Shown: positions 54,049 through 63,279 of the stretch, piece after piece
How the letters are laid out: every line of letters starts with the position of its first letter
Position numbering within the stretch: position 1 is the first letter of the stretch
DNA from: Chryseobacterium aahli
Lineage (GTDB): Bacteria > Bacteroidota > Bacteroidia > Flavobacteriales > Weeksellaceae
NCBI RefSeq assembly: GCF_022699665.1
Contig: NZ_JALDNB010000002.1
Span: 310,001 to 374,000 of the forward strand
Direction: 5' to 3'
DNA: 64,000 bases
The notes under the pieces: model-generated
What the model saw: only the letters and a program-made list of their open reading frames with translations
Databases searched by the model: none
What the model was told of the DNA's origin: nothing
Position numbers and translations under genes: made by a program

Positions 54049-54789
54049 ATGAAAACTGACCATAATAGAAACATTGAAACCCTTAAAGAACTTGTCGAAA
54101 GCAAAGACTTTATACCCAATCTATCCGTAGACTGTACAATTTTTGGTTTTCATGACAACATTCTAAAAGTTTTGTTGCTTAAATACCATGATCTCGATTT
54201 GTGGTCGCTTCCCGGCGGTTTCGTTTTTATAGATGAAGATCTAAGAGAAGCAGCGGATCGCGTTTTGTACGAAAGAACACATCTTAAGGGCTTATTTTTG
54301 GAACAGTTTCATACTTTTGGCAGATTAGATCGTACCCAAAATAATGTCCACAGAACTTTGATGGAAAACAAAGGCCTTGAGGTACCAAAAGACCACTGGA
54401 TTCTACAGAGATTCATCACCGTAGGATATTGCAGTCTGATTGACTTTTCTTTAACCAATACATTTCCTGATGCTTTTAATGAAACTTGTGCATGGTTTGA
54501 GGTAAACAAGCTTCCAGATATGGCATTCGATCATGACAGAGTCATCGCTGAAGGTTTGGAATATTTACGCAAAAACATTGATACTCAAATCGCTGCAAGT
54601 AATCTTTTACCAGAGAAATTCACCATGAAAGATTTACAATCACTTTATGAAACAATTTTAGGTGAAAAATTCAGACGAAATAATTTCCAACGTAAAATAC
54701 TGAGCATGAATTCATTAGAAAGAATGGAAAAACTTTTCGACGGTTCTGCTAATAAGGCTCCTTATCTCTACAAATTCATCAAAGAATAG
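54049..54789 (+). CDS. Nudix-fold transcriptional regulator (NrtR-like)
   Basis: 246 aa. Residues about 25-155 are a Nudix fold, but the box (GGFVFIDEDLREAADRVLYERTHL) has R-V instead of R-E and E-R instead of E-E, so hydrolase activity is unlikely. Residues about 170-246 form a winged helix (KFTMKDLQSLYETILGEKF, FQRKILSMNSLERM). This layout fits NrtR/AraR-like regulators of Bacteroidota, which sense ADP-ribose or sugars. Target genes are unknown; the downstream gene is glutaryl-CoA dehydrogenase. Confidence 0.85.
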   Translation: MKTDHNRNIETLKELVESKDFIPNLSVDCTIFGFHDNILKVLLLKYHDLDLWSLPGGFVFIDEDLREAADRVLYERTHLKGLFLEQFHTFGRLDRTQNNVHRTLMENKGLEVPKDHWILQRFITVGYCSLIDFSLTNTFPDAFNETCAWFEVNKLPDMAFDHDRVIAEGLEYLRKNIDTQIAASNLLPEKFTMKDLQSLYETILGEKFRRNNFQRKILSMNSLERMEKLFDGSANKAPYLYKFIKE

Positions 54790-54859
54790 TTTTTTTATTT
54801 TTCTTAAAAAATTTTCTCAGACCAAGTGAAAAGTATTATTTTTAGGAAAATTAAATTAC

Positions 54860-56038
54860 ATGTCATATTATCCTCTTACAAGCATTCCCGATTACTACGG
54901 AATTGATGCTTTACTTACCGAAGAACACAAGCTTATCCGCCAGTCTGTGAGAGATTGGGTTGAAAGTTTTGTGATGCCAAATATCGATCAGGCTGCTCAA
55001 AATCACACCGATTTACCAAACTTGATGAAAGAATTGGGGAAAATCGGAGCTTTAGGCCCTTACATTCCTGAGGAATACGGCGGTTCTGGTCTTGATCAGA
55101 TCTCTTACGGTTTGATTATGCAGGAATTGGAAAGAGGAGATTCTGCCGTACGTTCTGCAGCGTCTGTACAAAGTTCTTTGGTGATGTTTCCTATCAACGA
55201 GTTTGGTTCTGAGGAGCAGAAAAGAAAATATCTACCCAAACTAGCTTCCGGTGAAATGATTGGATCTTTCGGGTTGACTGAACCCAATCACGGTTCAGAC
55301 CCAAGTTCTATGGAATCTCAGTTTAAAGATATGGGTGATCATTATCTTTTGAATGGTGCTAAAATGTGGATTACCAACTCTCCCCTTTGCGATATTGCCG
55401 TTATTTGGGCTAAAAACGAAGAAGGTAAAATACAGGGATTAATCGTTGAGAGAGGAATGGAAGGCTTTACAACTCCCGAAACACACAATAAATGGAGCTT
55501 GAGAGCTTCTAAAACTGGAGAATTGGTATTCAATAATGTAAAAGTTCCTAAAGAAAATCTACTTCCAGGAGTTACAGGATTGAAAGGACCTTTATCTTGT
55601 TTAAACTCTGCACGATACGGAATTTCGTGGGGCGTAATTGGCGCAGCTATTGACTGTTATTGTACTGCGGTTCAATATTCTAAAGAAAGAAAGCAGTTCG
55701 GTAAACCGGTGGGTGCATTCCAATTACAGCAGAAAAAATTAGCTGAATTTTTAACTGAAATCACTAAGGCTCAATTACTTTGTTTACAATTAGGAACATT
55801 GAAAAATGACCACAAAGCGACACCAGCTCAAATCTCAATGGCAAAAAGAAATAATGTAAAGATGGCGATAGACATTGCAAGAGAATCTCGTCAGATTCTT
55901 GGCGGAATGGGCATCATGGGTGAGTTCCCGATGATGAGACACGCTGCCAATCTAGAATCGGTGATTACGTACGAAGGAACACACGATGTTCACTTACTGA
56001 TTACAGGCTTAGATATTACAGGCTTTAATGCTTTTTAA
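54860..56038 (+). CDS. acyl-CoA dehydrogenase, glutaryl-CoA dehydrogenase type
   Basis: 392 aa. FGLTEPNHGSDPSSM and WITNSPLCDIAVIWAK bind FAD, ARYGISWGVIGAA, RKQFGKPVGAFQLQQKKLAE and the catalytic Glu in VITYEGTHDVHLL. These features match GCDH, which turns glutaryl-CoA into crotonyl-CoA and CO2 in lysine/tryptophan breakdown. It ends just before a strong terminator. Preceded by the Nudix-fold regulator by 70 bp. Confidence 0.92.
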   Translation: MSYYPLTSIPDYYGIDALLTEEHKLIRQSVRDWVESFVMPNIDQAAQNHTDLPNLMKELGKIGALGPYIPEEYGGSGLDQISYGLIMQELERGDSAVRSAASVQSSLVMFPINEFGSEEQKRKYLPKLASGEMIGSFGLTEPNHGSDPSSMESQFKDMGDHYLLNGAKMWITNSPLCDIAVIWAKNEEGKIQGLIVERGMEGFTTPETHNKWSLRASKTGELVFNNVKVPKENLLPGVTGLKGPLSCLNSARYGISWGVIGAAIDCYCTAVQYSKERKQFGKPVGAFQLQQKKLAEFLTEITKAQLLCLQLGTLKNDHKATPAQISMAKRNNVKMAIDIARESRQILGGMGIMGEFPMMRHAANLESVITYEGTHDVHLLITGLDITGFNAF

Positions 56039-56043
56039 ATAAA

Positions 56044-56071
56044 TAAAAGTCCGGTTTCTTAACCGGACTTT
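56044..56071. terminator. bidirectional intrinsic terminator
   Basis: 12-bp perfect stem AAAAGTCCGGTT / AACCGGACTTTT with a TCTT loop between two convergent genes. Confidence 0.9.
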
Positions 56072-56072
56072 T

Positions 56073-58772
56073 TTAATAATTATAAACTTTTACATTTTCA
56101 ACAAAATTAATATCTGGGTTTAGAATTTCCATAATCAGGCTTTTCACAGACTGCATGGCATCATCGAGATTTCCTTGAGCAAACTCAAGAGAAGCAACTC
56201 CTTTTTTAGCATCAGCAAAACTCCAGATTCCTGTCTCGATCGGGAAGCCCCAAAATTCAGGTAAACTTTGAATAACATATTGATAAATACATAATTGTAA
56301 AGCCTGTTTTTTATCGTCTTTATGGAAATAATCTTCGATATTTTCAGAGTCTATTTTTACCGTTAAATTTTTAATTTTTGCGGTTTTATAATCTATAATT
56401 CTAACGGTGCCGTTCAGTTTATCGATTCGGTCAATGAATCCAAAGAAGGAAACTTTATCATTTTTAGCTTCATCTAAATAGAAATCTACACTTTCAAATC
56501 TTCTTTCGATATCGATTATTTCTAAAGAATTTCCTTGCTTTATCAATTCCAGATCATGATTAAGAATGTTCTCAATTACTTTTTTCGCAATCGCTTTGTG
56601 AATGAAATTCATCCCTTTATTATAAAATTCAGGTTGATGTTTTAACTTTTCAATAGCAATGTTTATATATTCATCTATTTGTTTAATTGATTTCTCTAAA
56701 TCATTTGCTTTTAAAACCTTACCTTTTACAATTTCATAAATTTCTTGAAGTGTGTAATGGACAAGATTTCCGTAATTTCTTATAGAAAGTTCTTCTTCAA
56801 TTTCGTCTGTTTCGGAAGTATTTAAAATTTTAGATAAATAAAAATCAATCGGATTATACAGATAGCTGGTAAGGTGAGAGGCAGAAACTTTTTCCTTCCA
56901 TTTTTCAAGCTGCTCCATAACAATGTCTGTTTTTGCAATTTCTATAGGCTGACTCGAAATAGGCTCAGAAGTATTTTCAACAATCAAATGTTCGATATTG
57001 TGATTGCTTTCCATCTCAATCTGTGTGATGAAACGGCTTTTCTCACCTGTATTTACACCGGAACTCAAGGCATTAAACAACAAATGAACATTCTGAGCAT
57101 CCTGAATCAAACGGTAAAAGTGATAGGCATAGATACCGTCATTTTCAAGAAATGTATGCAAATCAAAATGCTTTCTTATATCAAACGGAATATAGGTATT
57201 CTGTGAATTTCCTAATGGTAATTTTCCTTCATTTACAGAAAGTAAAATCACATTTTCAAAATTGAGCAAACGCGTTTCTAAAAGTCCCATTACCTGCAAA
57301 CCCTTTAATGGCTCTCCCTGAAAATCGATACTTTCTGAATTGATATGCTGATTAATCAAAATCTCCAGAGTATCCATTTTTATTTCAAAACCGTAGGGTG
57401 TAATCTGGTTTTTTATGATTTTAAATGCATTTTCGAAGTGAGATACGTTTTCATACTGTATATCATCAAGTTCCATCCATTTAATACGCTGGCAATATTC
57501 AATTAAAATATCTAAAAACAGATATCCGGAATCAGCCTTTTGAAGCAAATTAAAATAAGATAGATCACTCAATAATTCATTCAGAAGATTGGCAGAAATG
57601 TAGACAATATTCCTTTCTTCAATTTTAGATTTAAAATCATTGATTACCTTTTCATCATCATCAGTTCTGGGAAGTTCTTCCAAAATCGGGAAAATATCAC
57701 GGTAATAATACGATGATTTATTTTTTTCTAATTGTTTTTGAAGGTAAAAAAGTTGTTTGACGGCATTTGAAAATGAAAGGTTTTTCAATGGAAAACCCAT
57801 CGTTATGTTCAGATTTTCAACGCCGTGCATCACATCCAGACTTGCAGGCAAAAGATTTTCATCAAGCAGAATTACAGCGGTATTGGTAAACGTTTTATTA
57901 TCAATATCTTTAAATAAATCAGGAAGAACTTTTGTCTGTGTTACATTCCCTGAAACTTCATAGATTTTAATGTTTTTTGGCTGGTTAAAATCATCTTCAA
58001 TCCAACTGAAAGCTCTACTGTCATTGAATTCCTTCCATAGTTTATGATTTCGAAGAAACTTTCCGGCTTCTTGTCTTTCATCGTCAAAATAATAATGGTC
58101 TGCCTGAAAAAAACATTGCGCCTTATCCCATTGCAGAAGATTTCTTACTAATTTTTCTTCAACCGGCGTGAACGCATTAAAACCACAAAAAACAAAATGC
58201 TTATCCGTATTTTTTGCAAAATCGATGATTTTTTCCTTTGCAGATTCATGAATCATTCCCGGAGTTGCCCAGTTATTTTCTTTTAATTTTTGCTTTAAAA
58301 CTGGCAGAAAAACATTCATATTTCGCCAAAAATTCAGAAACTTTTTTCTAGGAACTTCTTCATCATCACCCAAATCCTGCGCCCATTCTTTGATACGCTC
58401 TTCATCAAACATATATCGCAAAACCGCAACATCACTTTCAGAAAACTTCAGAATATCGTCCCAATCTTTCTGTAAAGTTGGAAACCACTTCAAAAATTCA
58501 GCAAAATCATCTTTTGGAATAAGATTTAAACTTTTGTAAACATCAAATGAAAAAAGCCACAGTGCAATCCCCTGAATCTGTTGAAGATTGACGATATCAA
58601 CAATGAGTTCTTCAATCGTAAAAAAGCTGGGAAGAAATCCCGAATAATTGTTTTCTTCTAAAATCTGCCTGATAAAAACAATGGGTCTTTTCCCCGGCAA
58701 AACGATGTTAAACTGAGACAAATCTGTATTTTGCACCAGCAGCTCGTCTATGATTTTATTTAGAAATTTCAA
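56073..58772 (-). CDS. PD-(D/E)XK nuclease family protein (AddB-like)
   Basis: 899 aa. A long helicase-like N-terminal part (residues about 1-600) lacks a clear Walker motif and resembles inactivated UvrD/AddB-type helicases. The C-terminal 270 residues have the nuclease core: HLTSYLYNPIDFYLSKIL (RecB-type entry), FFGFIDRIDKLNGTVRIIDYKTAK with the Asp and D-Y-K catalytic residues. Such proteins are part of double-strand break repair in Bacteroidota. Its start overlaps the DUF922 gene by 4 bp. Confidence 0.9.
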   Translation of the reverse strand: MKFLNKIIDELLVQNTDLSQFNIVLPGKRPIVFIRQILEENNYSGFLPSFFTIEELIVDIVNLQQIQGIALWLFSFDVYKSLNLIPKDDFAEFLKWFPTLQKDWDDILKFSESDVAVLRYMFDEERIKEWAQDLGDDEEVPRKKFLNFWRNMNVFLPVLKQKLKENNWATPGMIHESAKEKIIDFAKNTDKHFVFCGFNAFTPVEEKLVRNLLQWDKAQCFFQADHYYFDDERQEAGKFLRNHKLWKEFNDSRAFSWIEDDFNQPKNIKIYEVSGNVTQTKVLPDLFKDIDNKTFTNTAVILLDENLLPASLDVMHGVENLNITMGFPLKNLSFSNAVKQLFYLQKQLEKNKSSYYYRDIFPILEELPRTDDDEKVINDFKSKIEERNIVYISANLLNELLSDLSYFNLLQKADSGYLFLDILIEYCQRIKWMELDDIQYENVSHFENAFKIIKNQITPYGFEIKMDTLEILINQHINSESIDFQGEPLKGLQVMGLLETRLLNFENVILLSVNEGKLPLGNSQNTYIPFDIRKHFDLHTFLENDGIYAYHFYRLIQDAQNVHLLFNALSSGVNTGEKSRFITQIEMESNHNIEHLIVENTSEPISSQPIEIAKTDIVMEQLEKWKEKVSASHLTSYLYNPIDFYLSKILNTSETDEIEEELSIRNYGNLVHYTLQEIYEIVKGKVLKANDLEKSIKQIDEYINIAIEKLKHQPEFYNKGMNFIHKAIAKKVIENILNHDLELIKQGNSLEIIDIERRFESVDFYLDEAKNDKVSFFGFIDRIDKLNGTVRIIDYKTAKIKNLTVKIDSENIEDYFHKDDKKQALQLCIYQYVIQSLPEFWGFPIETGIWSFADAKKGVASLEFAQGNLDDAMQSVKSLIMEILNPDINFVENVKVYNY

Positions 58773-59305
58773 GGTTTTTGGAAGTTTTTTAATTGTTCAA
58801 GCTCTCTGCTTATCAGCGTATCATATTCGGCTTGTTTTTCTTTGTTCATGCCATGTTCTGTAACACCATCGTATAAAGCCTGAAAATTTTTATAATCTTT
58901 AACAACCCGACCGTACATGGTCTGAAAATATTTGTCGTAATCGGTTGTAGTCTTTATTTTTTCTGCAATTTCTTTTCGAATTTTTCTGGCAAAGATTTCA
59001 GCAATATCAAAATGTTTCTGCTCGTGATTGAGAACATAATCATTGATTCTTTTGTCGTCTTTCCAGGATTTATCTTCGTTAAAAATTGTTTCTATGGTTA
59101 CTTTTGCATCACCTTTCGGATTTGAGGATTTTATGACAGAATATGCCCAGCCACAATGGGTGTAGGCCACAATGTCTTTCCCTCGCTGATTATTAATCTT
59201 ACTTTTAAAATTACTCCACACCAACTTCCTATCTTCCTTCCACTCAATTCGCTGACTCCATAAAGTATTGAAAATCAAAAGCAAAACTAATAATACACAC
59301 TTCAT
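58769..59305 (-). CDS. DUF922 putative metallopeptidase
   Basis: 178 aa from the Met at 59305, where the ATG overlaps the TAA of the upstream lipoprotein gene (TAATG) and MKCVLLVLLLIFNTLWS is a signal peptide. The zincin-type site HEQKHFDIAEIFARKIRKE (H-E-x-x-H) is typical of DUF922. The rest has VWSNFKSKINNQRGKDIVAYTHCG. Secreted protease-like protein of unknown substrate. It overlaps the nuclease gene by 4 bp. Confidence 0.88.
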   Translation of the reverse strand: MKCVLLVLLLIFNTLWSQRIEWKEDRKLVWSNFKSKINNQRGKDIVAYTHCGWAYSVIKSSNPKGDAKVTIETIFNEDKSWKDDKRINDYVLNHEQKHFDIAEIFARKIRKEIAEKIKTTTDYDKYFQTMYGRVVKDYKNFQALYDGVTEHGMNKEKQAEYDTLISRELEQLKNFQKP

Positions 59306-59712
59306 TATTCTACAACAATTGTTTTGGTAATCCATGTATTATTACCATTCCAAAATCTAAAAGTATAAGTACCAACCTGTTGCGGACTAAAATTTAATTG
59401 ATTGGCAGATGTATGAGTTCCTTGCGTACAGATTCCGTCGGTCTTGAATTGATATGCAGTAACATCTCTACCAAAATTTCCGTTATGAATATAATCATAA
59501 CCGTAAAATCCCTGACAACCAGACGTATAATTAGAATATGTTCTTATACTCTGAACCGAATAAACATCCATCGTATCATTTACAATAGACACACTGTCGA
59601 TCTTTACTTTATCTACAGACTCAATCGTTTCGTAATCATCATCATCCTTACAAGACATCAATGAAACTGAGGCAAAAGCCAAACATAAACCAATATTTAA
59701 AAACAATTTCAT
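59305..59712 (-). CDS. small lipoprotein
   Basis: 135 aa with a lipobox (ASVSLMSCKDDDDYE, Cys about residue 21). The mature part is beta-rich with Cys pairs (YTSGCQGFYGYDY, DGICTQGTHT) and ends GTYTFRFWNGNNTWITKTIVVE. No known family. It is coupled to DUF922. Confidence 0.75.
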   Translation of the reverse strand: MKLFLNIGLCLAFASVSLMSCKDDDDYETIESVDKVKIDSVSIVNDTMDVYSVQSIRTYSNYTSGCQGFYGYDYIHNGNFGRDVTAYQFKTDGICTQGTHTSANQLNFSPQQVGTYTFRFWNGNNTWITKTIVVE

Positions 59713-59777
59713 AGTATTATAATAATTTATAATTATTAAACGTAAATTATCAAAAATTATTCCTCTAACCTATTGAA

Positions 59778-60413
59778 TTAAGAATTAAAATTACCTTTTG
59801 ATAAATAAACCACTTTCTTGGTGTCAAAAAATTCTTCTTCAAAATAATTTTTCAGGTTAAAAAGTTCACACTTCAGTCCTGCCAGCTCTTCAGCCAAATC
59901 TCCACCTTTCAAATATAAAACCCCATTGTGTTTAGGGTTAATCTGTTCTTTTTCAAATTTACCTTTTAACCATCTTAAAAATTCCGGCATCTGCGTCACA
60001 GCACGGCTTACAACAAAATGAAATTTCTCTTTCACTTTTTCAGCTCTGCCGTGAATTGCCGTCACATTAGTTAACCCGACACCTTCTGCTACAGCATTCA
60101 CCACTGTAATTTTTTTTCCGATAGAATCAATTAAAGTGAAGTTGGTTTCAGGAAATAAAATCGCCAAAGGAATCCCTGGGAAACCGCCGCCAGTTCCGAT
60201 GTCTAAAACTTTCGTTCCGGGAGCAAATTCCATAATTTTGGCAACACCTAAAGAATGCAGAATATGCTTTTCATAAAGCGATTCCATATCTTTTCTGGAA
60301 ATCACGTTGATTTTCTCATTCCATTCACTATAAAGACTTTCTAATTTTGAAAATTGCTCGATTTGTTTTTCGGAAAGTTCCGGGAAATATTTTTGGATTA
60401 ACGCTACTGACAT
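59778..60413 (-). CDS. rsmG: 16S rRNA (guanine527-N7)-methyltransferase
   Basis: 211 aa from the Met at 60413 (MSVALIQKYFPELS); the frame is open 21 nt further but that start is not typical. RsmG pattern: LYEKHILHSLGV, motif I VLDIGTGGGFPGIPLAI, motif TLIDSIGKKITVVNAV, then FHFVVSRAVTQMPEFLRW. It uses SAM to methylate G527 of 16S rRNA in the ribosome's decoding region. Confidence 0.95.
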   Translation of the reverse strand: MSVALIQKYFPELSEKQIEQFSKLESLYSEWNEKINVISRKDMESLYEKHILHSLGVAKIMEFAPGTKVLDIGTGGGFPGIPLAILFPETNFTLIDSIGKKITVVNAVAEGVGLTNVTAIHGRAEKVKEKFHFVVSRAVTQMPEFLRWLKGKFEKEQINPKHNGVLYLKGGDLAEELAGLKCELFNLKNYFEEEFFDTKKVVYLSKGNFNS

Positions 60414-60556
60414 ACGATTGAATATAAAAAGCAAAAATAAGTTTTATTTCATATTTAGTTATTGTTTTTTGAAGATAATATGGAAATAAAGACATTTTTC
60501 TACGCTCAATTTTTAAAATATATCGGGTCACATTTCATTAACATTTAGTTTTTATA

Positions 60557-60564
60557 TATATTTG
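60557..60564 (+). promoter_or_regulatory. -7 element (TATATTTG) of the aminotransferase gene
   Basis: TATATTTG fits the TAnnTTTG -7 consensus and lies 22 bp before the ATG at 60586. It covers a TTG codon at 60562 that could be taken as a start; the promoter argues for the ATG instead. Confidence 0.65.
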
Positions 60565-60585
60565 TTAAAACGACAAAAAGAATAC

Positions 60586-61776
60586 ATGAATAAACTTTCA
60601 GATAGAGTAAATAGATTAGGATACTCTCAGACTTTCGTAATGTCAAACAAAGCCAGAGAAATGAAGGCTAATGGTATTGACGTCATTTCTTTAACATTAG
60701 GCGAACCGGATTTTGATGTTCCCAACAATATAAAACAGGCAGCTTTCGATGCCATCAACGAAAACTACAGCCACTACTCGCCTGTTCCGGGATTCTTGGA
60801 ACTTCGTCAGGCAATTTCAGATAAATTAAAAAGAGACAATCAGTTAGATTATAAACCATCGCAAATTTGTGTCTCAAATGGTGCAAAACAAGCGATCATC
60901 AATGTTTTAGCAGCAATTATCAATGATGGAGACGAAGTGATACTTCCTACTCCTTATTGGGTAAGCTACGATGAAATGGTAAAAATGATGGGCGGGAATT
61001 CTGTAATGCTTCCGACTTCTTATGTTACTGATTTTAAAATCACTGCAGAGCAGCTGGATGAAGCAATTAATGAGAAAACCAAAGCAGTTCTTTTCAGCTC
61101 ACCATGTAATCCTTCAGGTGGATATTATACATTTGATGAATTAAAATCTTTAGCAAAGGTTATTGCAAAATATCCTCATGTGACTGTAATTTCAGATGAG
61201 ATTTACGAATACATCAATTACGAAACGAAAACCACCTCTATCGCTCAGTTTCCTGAAGTGTACGAGCAAACCGCAGTAATCAACGGTATGTCTAAAGCTT
61301 TCGCAATGACAGGCTGGAGAATCGGCTATTCTGCTTGTCCGGAATGGTTAGCAAAGGCTTGCGAAAAAGTTCAGGGACAAATGACGAGCGGCGCAAATAC
61401 AGTGGCTCAACGAGCTTCAATCGTTGCTTTAAAAACAGATCCTTCAGAATACAAATACATGATTGATGCTTTCGAGCAGAGAAGAAATGTGATGTTTGAT
61501 TTAATGAAAGAAATCCCCGGCTTTAAAGTTCTTTTACCAAAAGCGGCTTTCTATTTTTTCCCGGATATTTCATATTATCTCGGAAAAACATTGAACGGAA
61601 CCGAAATAAAAGATGCGGATGATTTCGCAATGTTTCTGTTAGAAAATGCTCACGTAGGTTGCGTCGGAGGGGTTTCTTTCGGCAGTCCGGAATGCATTCG
61701 GTTTTCTTATGCGGCTTCTGAAGAAGAATTAAGAGAAGCAATGAGACGAATAAAAGAATTACTCGCAAACGTATAA
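60586..61776 (+). CDS. PLP-dependent aminotransferase (aspartate aminotransferase type)
   Basis: 396 aa from the ATG at 60586 (MNKLSDRVNRLGYSQTFVMS), chosen because the longer frame begins within the -7 promoter element. Class I aminotransferase: SLTLGEPDFDVP, FSSPCNPSGGYYT, SDEIYEYINY and the PLP Lys in NGMSKAFAMTGWRIGYSA. It interconverts aspartate or related amino acids with 2-oxo acids. Followed by a terminator. Confidence 0.95.
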   Translation: MNKLSDRVNRLGYSQTFVMSNKAREMKANGIDVISLTLGEPDFDVPNNIKQAAFDAINENYSHYSPVPGFLELRQAISDKLKRDNQLDYKPSQICVSNGAKQAIINVLAAIINDGDEVILPTPYWVSYDEMVKMMGGNSVMLPTSYVTDFKITAEQLDEAINEKTKAVLFSSPCNPSGGYYTFDELKSLAKVIAKYPHVTVISDEIYEYINYETKTTSIAQFPEVYEQTAVINGMSKAFAMTGWRIGYSACPEWLAKACEKVQGQMTSGANTVAQRASIVALKTDPSEYKYMIDAFEQRRNVMFDLMKEIPGFKVLLPKAAFYFFPDISYYLGKTLNGTEIKDADDFAMFLLENAHVGCVGGVSFGSPECIRFSYAASEEELREAMRRIKELLANV

Positions 61777-61780
61777 AATA

Positions 61781-61806
61781 AAAGTTCTTCCATTAGGAAG
61801 AACTTT
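61781..61806. terminator. intrinsic terminator after the aminotransferase
   Basis: Stem AAAGTTCTTCC / GGAAGAACTTT with an ATTA loop and T-run. It lies between convergent genes and can serve both. Confidence 0.9.
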
Positions 61807-61828
61807 TTTAATTTAATTTAATTTAATT

Positions 61829-62005
61829 TTAAAGAGAACCTCCTTCTACAGGTGTTTCCGGTACAATAATATAGCATTCTTCATTAATCGCGACACAAAC
61901 ATCAGCTTCAGGACAATAATACCTTCCAGGAGGACATTTTGAAGTAACTGCTGCTCCTTTAATGTTTTTCAATTCTTTTCTTGAAAGAGTTTTTAAATTT
62001 TTCAT
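61829..62005 (-). CDS. bacteriocin-like peptide with leader
   Basis: 58 aa from the Met at 62005; the longer open frame upstream does not look like a leader. The N-terminus MKNLKTLSRKELKNIKGA is a short basic leader ending near the GG-type cleavage position (here G-A) that marks bacteriocin-like peptides in Chryseobacterium. The core has four Cys (SKCPPGRYYCPEADVCVA, EECYIIVPETP), likely two disulfides, and ends EGGSL. No transporter or immunity gene is next to it. Confidence 0.7.
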   Translation of the reverse strand: MKNLKTLSRKELKNIKGAAVTSKCPPGRYYCPEADVCVAINEECYIIVPETPVEGGSL

Positions 62006-62170
62006 AATAATTCTTTTTTGGTTGGTGAAATTATAATTCAATATTCTCAAAGTTACTAATTTATTTTACTAATTTAAATTATTTTGCTCCCTACCATATT
62101 GAGTTATAAGCCAAAAACAATTATAGATTTTATTAATCAATATTCATTTTTTCGATAGATGAAAATATTA

Positions 62171-62178
62171 TATATTTG
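62171..62178 (+). promoter_or_regulatory. -7 element (TATATTTG) of the peroxiredoxin gene
   Basis: TATATTTG (TAnnTTTG) lies 35 bp before the ATG at 62213. The -33 region is T-rich (TTTTTTC) without a clean TTG. Confidence 0.6.
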
Positions 62179-62212
62179 CACTATTAAATTATAAATCAAA
62201 AATTAGAAAATT

Positions 62213-62845
62213 ATGTCTTTAGTAGGTAAAAAATTTCCAAATGTAACGATTGACGCAATGTCAGAAATGGGTGATGATCTTAAAATCAACATCTTTCAAG
62301 AAACTACAACTAACCAACAGAAAGTTCTTTTGTTTTGGTACCCAAAAGATTTCACTTTTGTTTGTCCAACTGAGCTTCACGCTTTCCAAGAGGCTTTAGG
62401 TGAATTCGAAAAAAGAAACACGAAAGTAATCGGTGCTTCTTGCGATACAAACGAAGTACACTTTGCTTGGTTGAACGTTTCAAAAGACAACGGTGGTATT
62501 GAAGGAGTTACTTATCCGCTTTTAGCTGATACTCACAGACAATTGGCAAATCTATTAGATATTGTTGATCAGGATCTTGAGTTTGACGAAGAAGGAAATG
62601 AGTTTTTCACTGGTTCAAACGTAACTTACAGAGCTACTTATCTTATTGACGAAACCGGAAAAGTATTCCACGAGTCTGTAAATGATATGCCTTTAGGAAG
62701 AAACGTAAAAGAATATTTAAGATTAATCGATGCTTACACTCACGTTCAGAAGCACGGTGAAGTTTGCCCTGCAAACTGGGAAGAAGGAAAAGATGCAATG
62801 AAAGCTGACAGAACTTCTACTGCTGAATATTTAGCAAAAAATTAA
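62213..62845 (+). CDS. 2-Cys peroxiredoxin (AhpC/TSA family)
   Basis: 210 aa. Peroxidatic Cys in DFTFVCPTELHAFQEAL, resolving Cys in HGEVCPANWEEGKDAM near the C-terminus, and catalytic Arg in TYRATYLID. It reduces H2O2 and organic peroxides. The thioredoxin gene that follows is a plausible electron donor. Confidence 0.95.
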   Translation: MSLVGKKFPNVTIDAMSEMGDDLKINIFQETTTNQQKVLLFWYPKDFTFVCPTELHAFQEALGEFEKRNTKVIGASCDTNEVHFAWLNVSKDNGGIEGVTYPLLADTHRQLANLLDIVDQDLEFDEEGNEFFTGSNVTYRATYLIDETGKVFHESVNDMPLGRNVKEYLRLIDAYTHVQKHGEVCPANWEEGKDAMKADRTSTAEYLAKN

Positions 62846-62862
62846 TGAATTAATTTTAATCT

Positions 62863-62948
62863 AACAATGTAGCAATCTAGCAGTATAACAATTTTAAAAT
62901 CTCTTTTTCAATTGGTAAACTGGTAAATTATTAGGTTGCTACATTGTT
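62863..62948. repeat. REP-like inverted repeat
   Basis: Arms AACAATGTAGCAA (62863-62875) and TTGCTACATTGTT (62936-62948), exact complements, separated by 60 nt that also contains GGTAAACTGGTAA. Such ACAATGTAGCAA/GGTAA mixtures look like an interspersed palindromic element in Chryseobacterium-type genomes. It sits between the peroxiredoxin and thioredoxin genes. Confidence 0.65.
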
Positions 62949-62971
62949 TATTTTTTTCTAAAAATAAACTT

Positions 62972-63277
62972 ATGTATACAGAATTAACAGAAGATACGCT
63001 TCAAAATATTGTAAGCGACAATGAAAAGGTAGTTGTACAATACGGAGCAACATGGTGCGGAAACTGCAGAATTATGAAGCCGAAATTCAAAAAATTAGCT
63101 TCAGAAAATGATGCTATTCCATTTTTATATGTAGATGCAGAAAAACTTCCTGAAAGCAGAAAATTAGCTAAAGTTGATAATTTACCAACGTTTGCTATTT
63201 TCAAAAATGGTGAATTGGTGAATCAGGTTCAGTCTAATCAGGCAGAAAGTTTAATTAACTTATTTAACGAATTGTAA
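62972..63277 (+). CDS. thioredoxin-family protein
   Basis: 101 aa from the ATG at 62972 (MYTELTEDTLQNIVSDN). Active site GATWCGNCRIMKP (Cys-Gly-Asn-Cys), cis-Pro in KVDNLPTFAIFKNG. It probably reduces the peroxiredoxin of the preceding gene. It is followed 2 bp later by DUF6952. Confidence 0.93.
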   Translation: MYTELTEDTLQNIVSDNEKVVVQYGATWCGNCRIMKPKFKKLASENDAIPFLYVDAEKLPESRKLAKVDNLPTFAIFKNGELVNQVQSNQAESLINLFNEL

Positions 63278-63279
63278 TT

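Noticed and set aside
60562..60585. Upstream TTG start for the aminotransferase
   Set aside because: The TTG lies inside the -7 promoter element TATATTTG; the ATG at 60586 gives the usual N-terminus.
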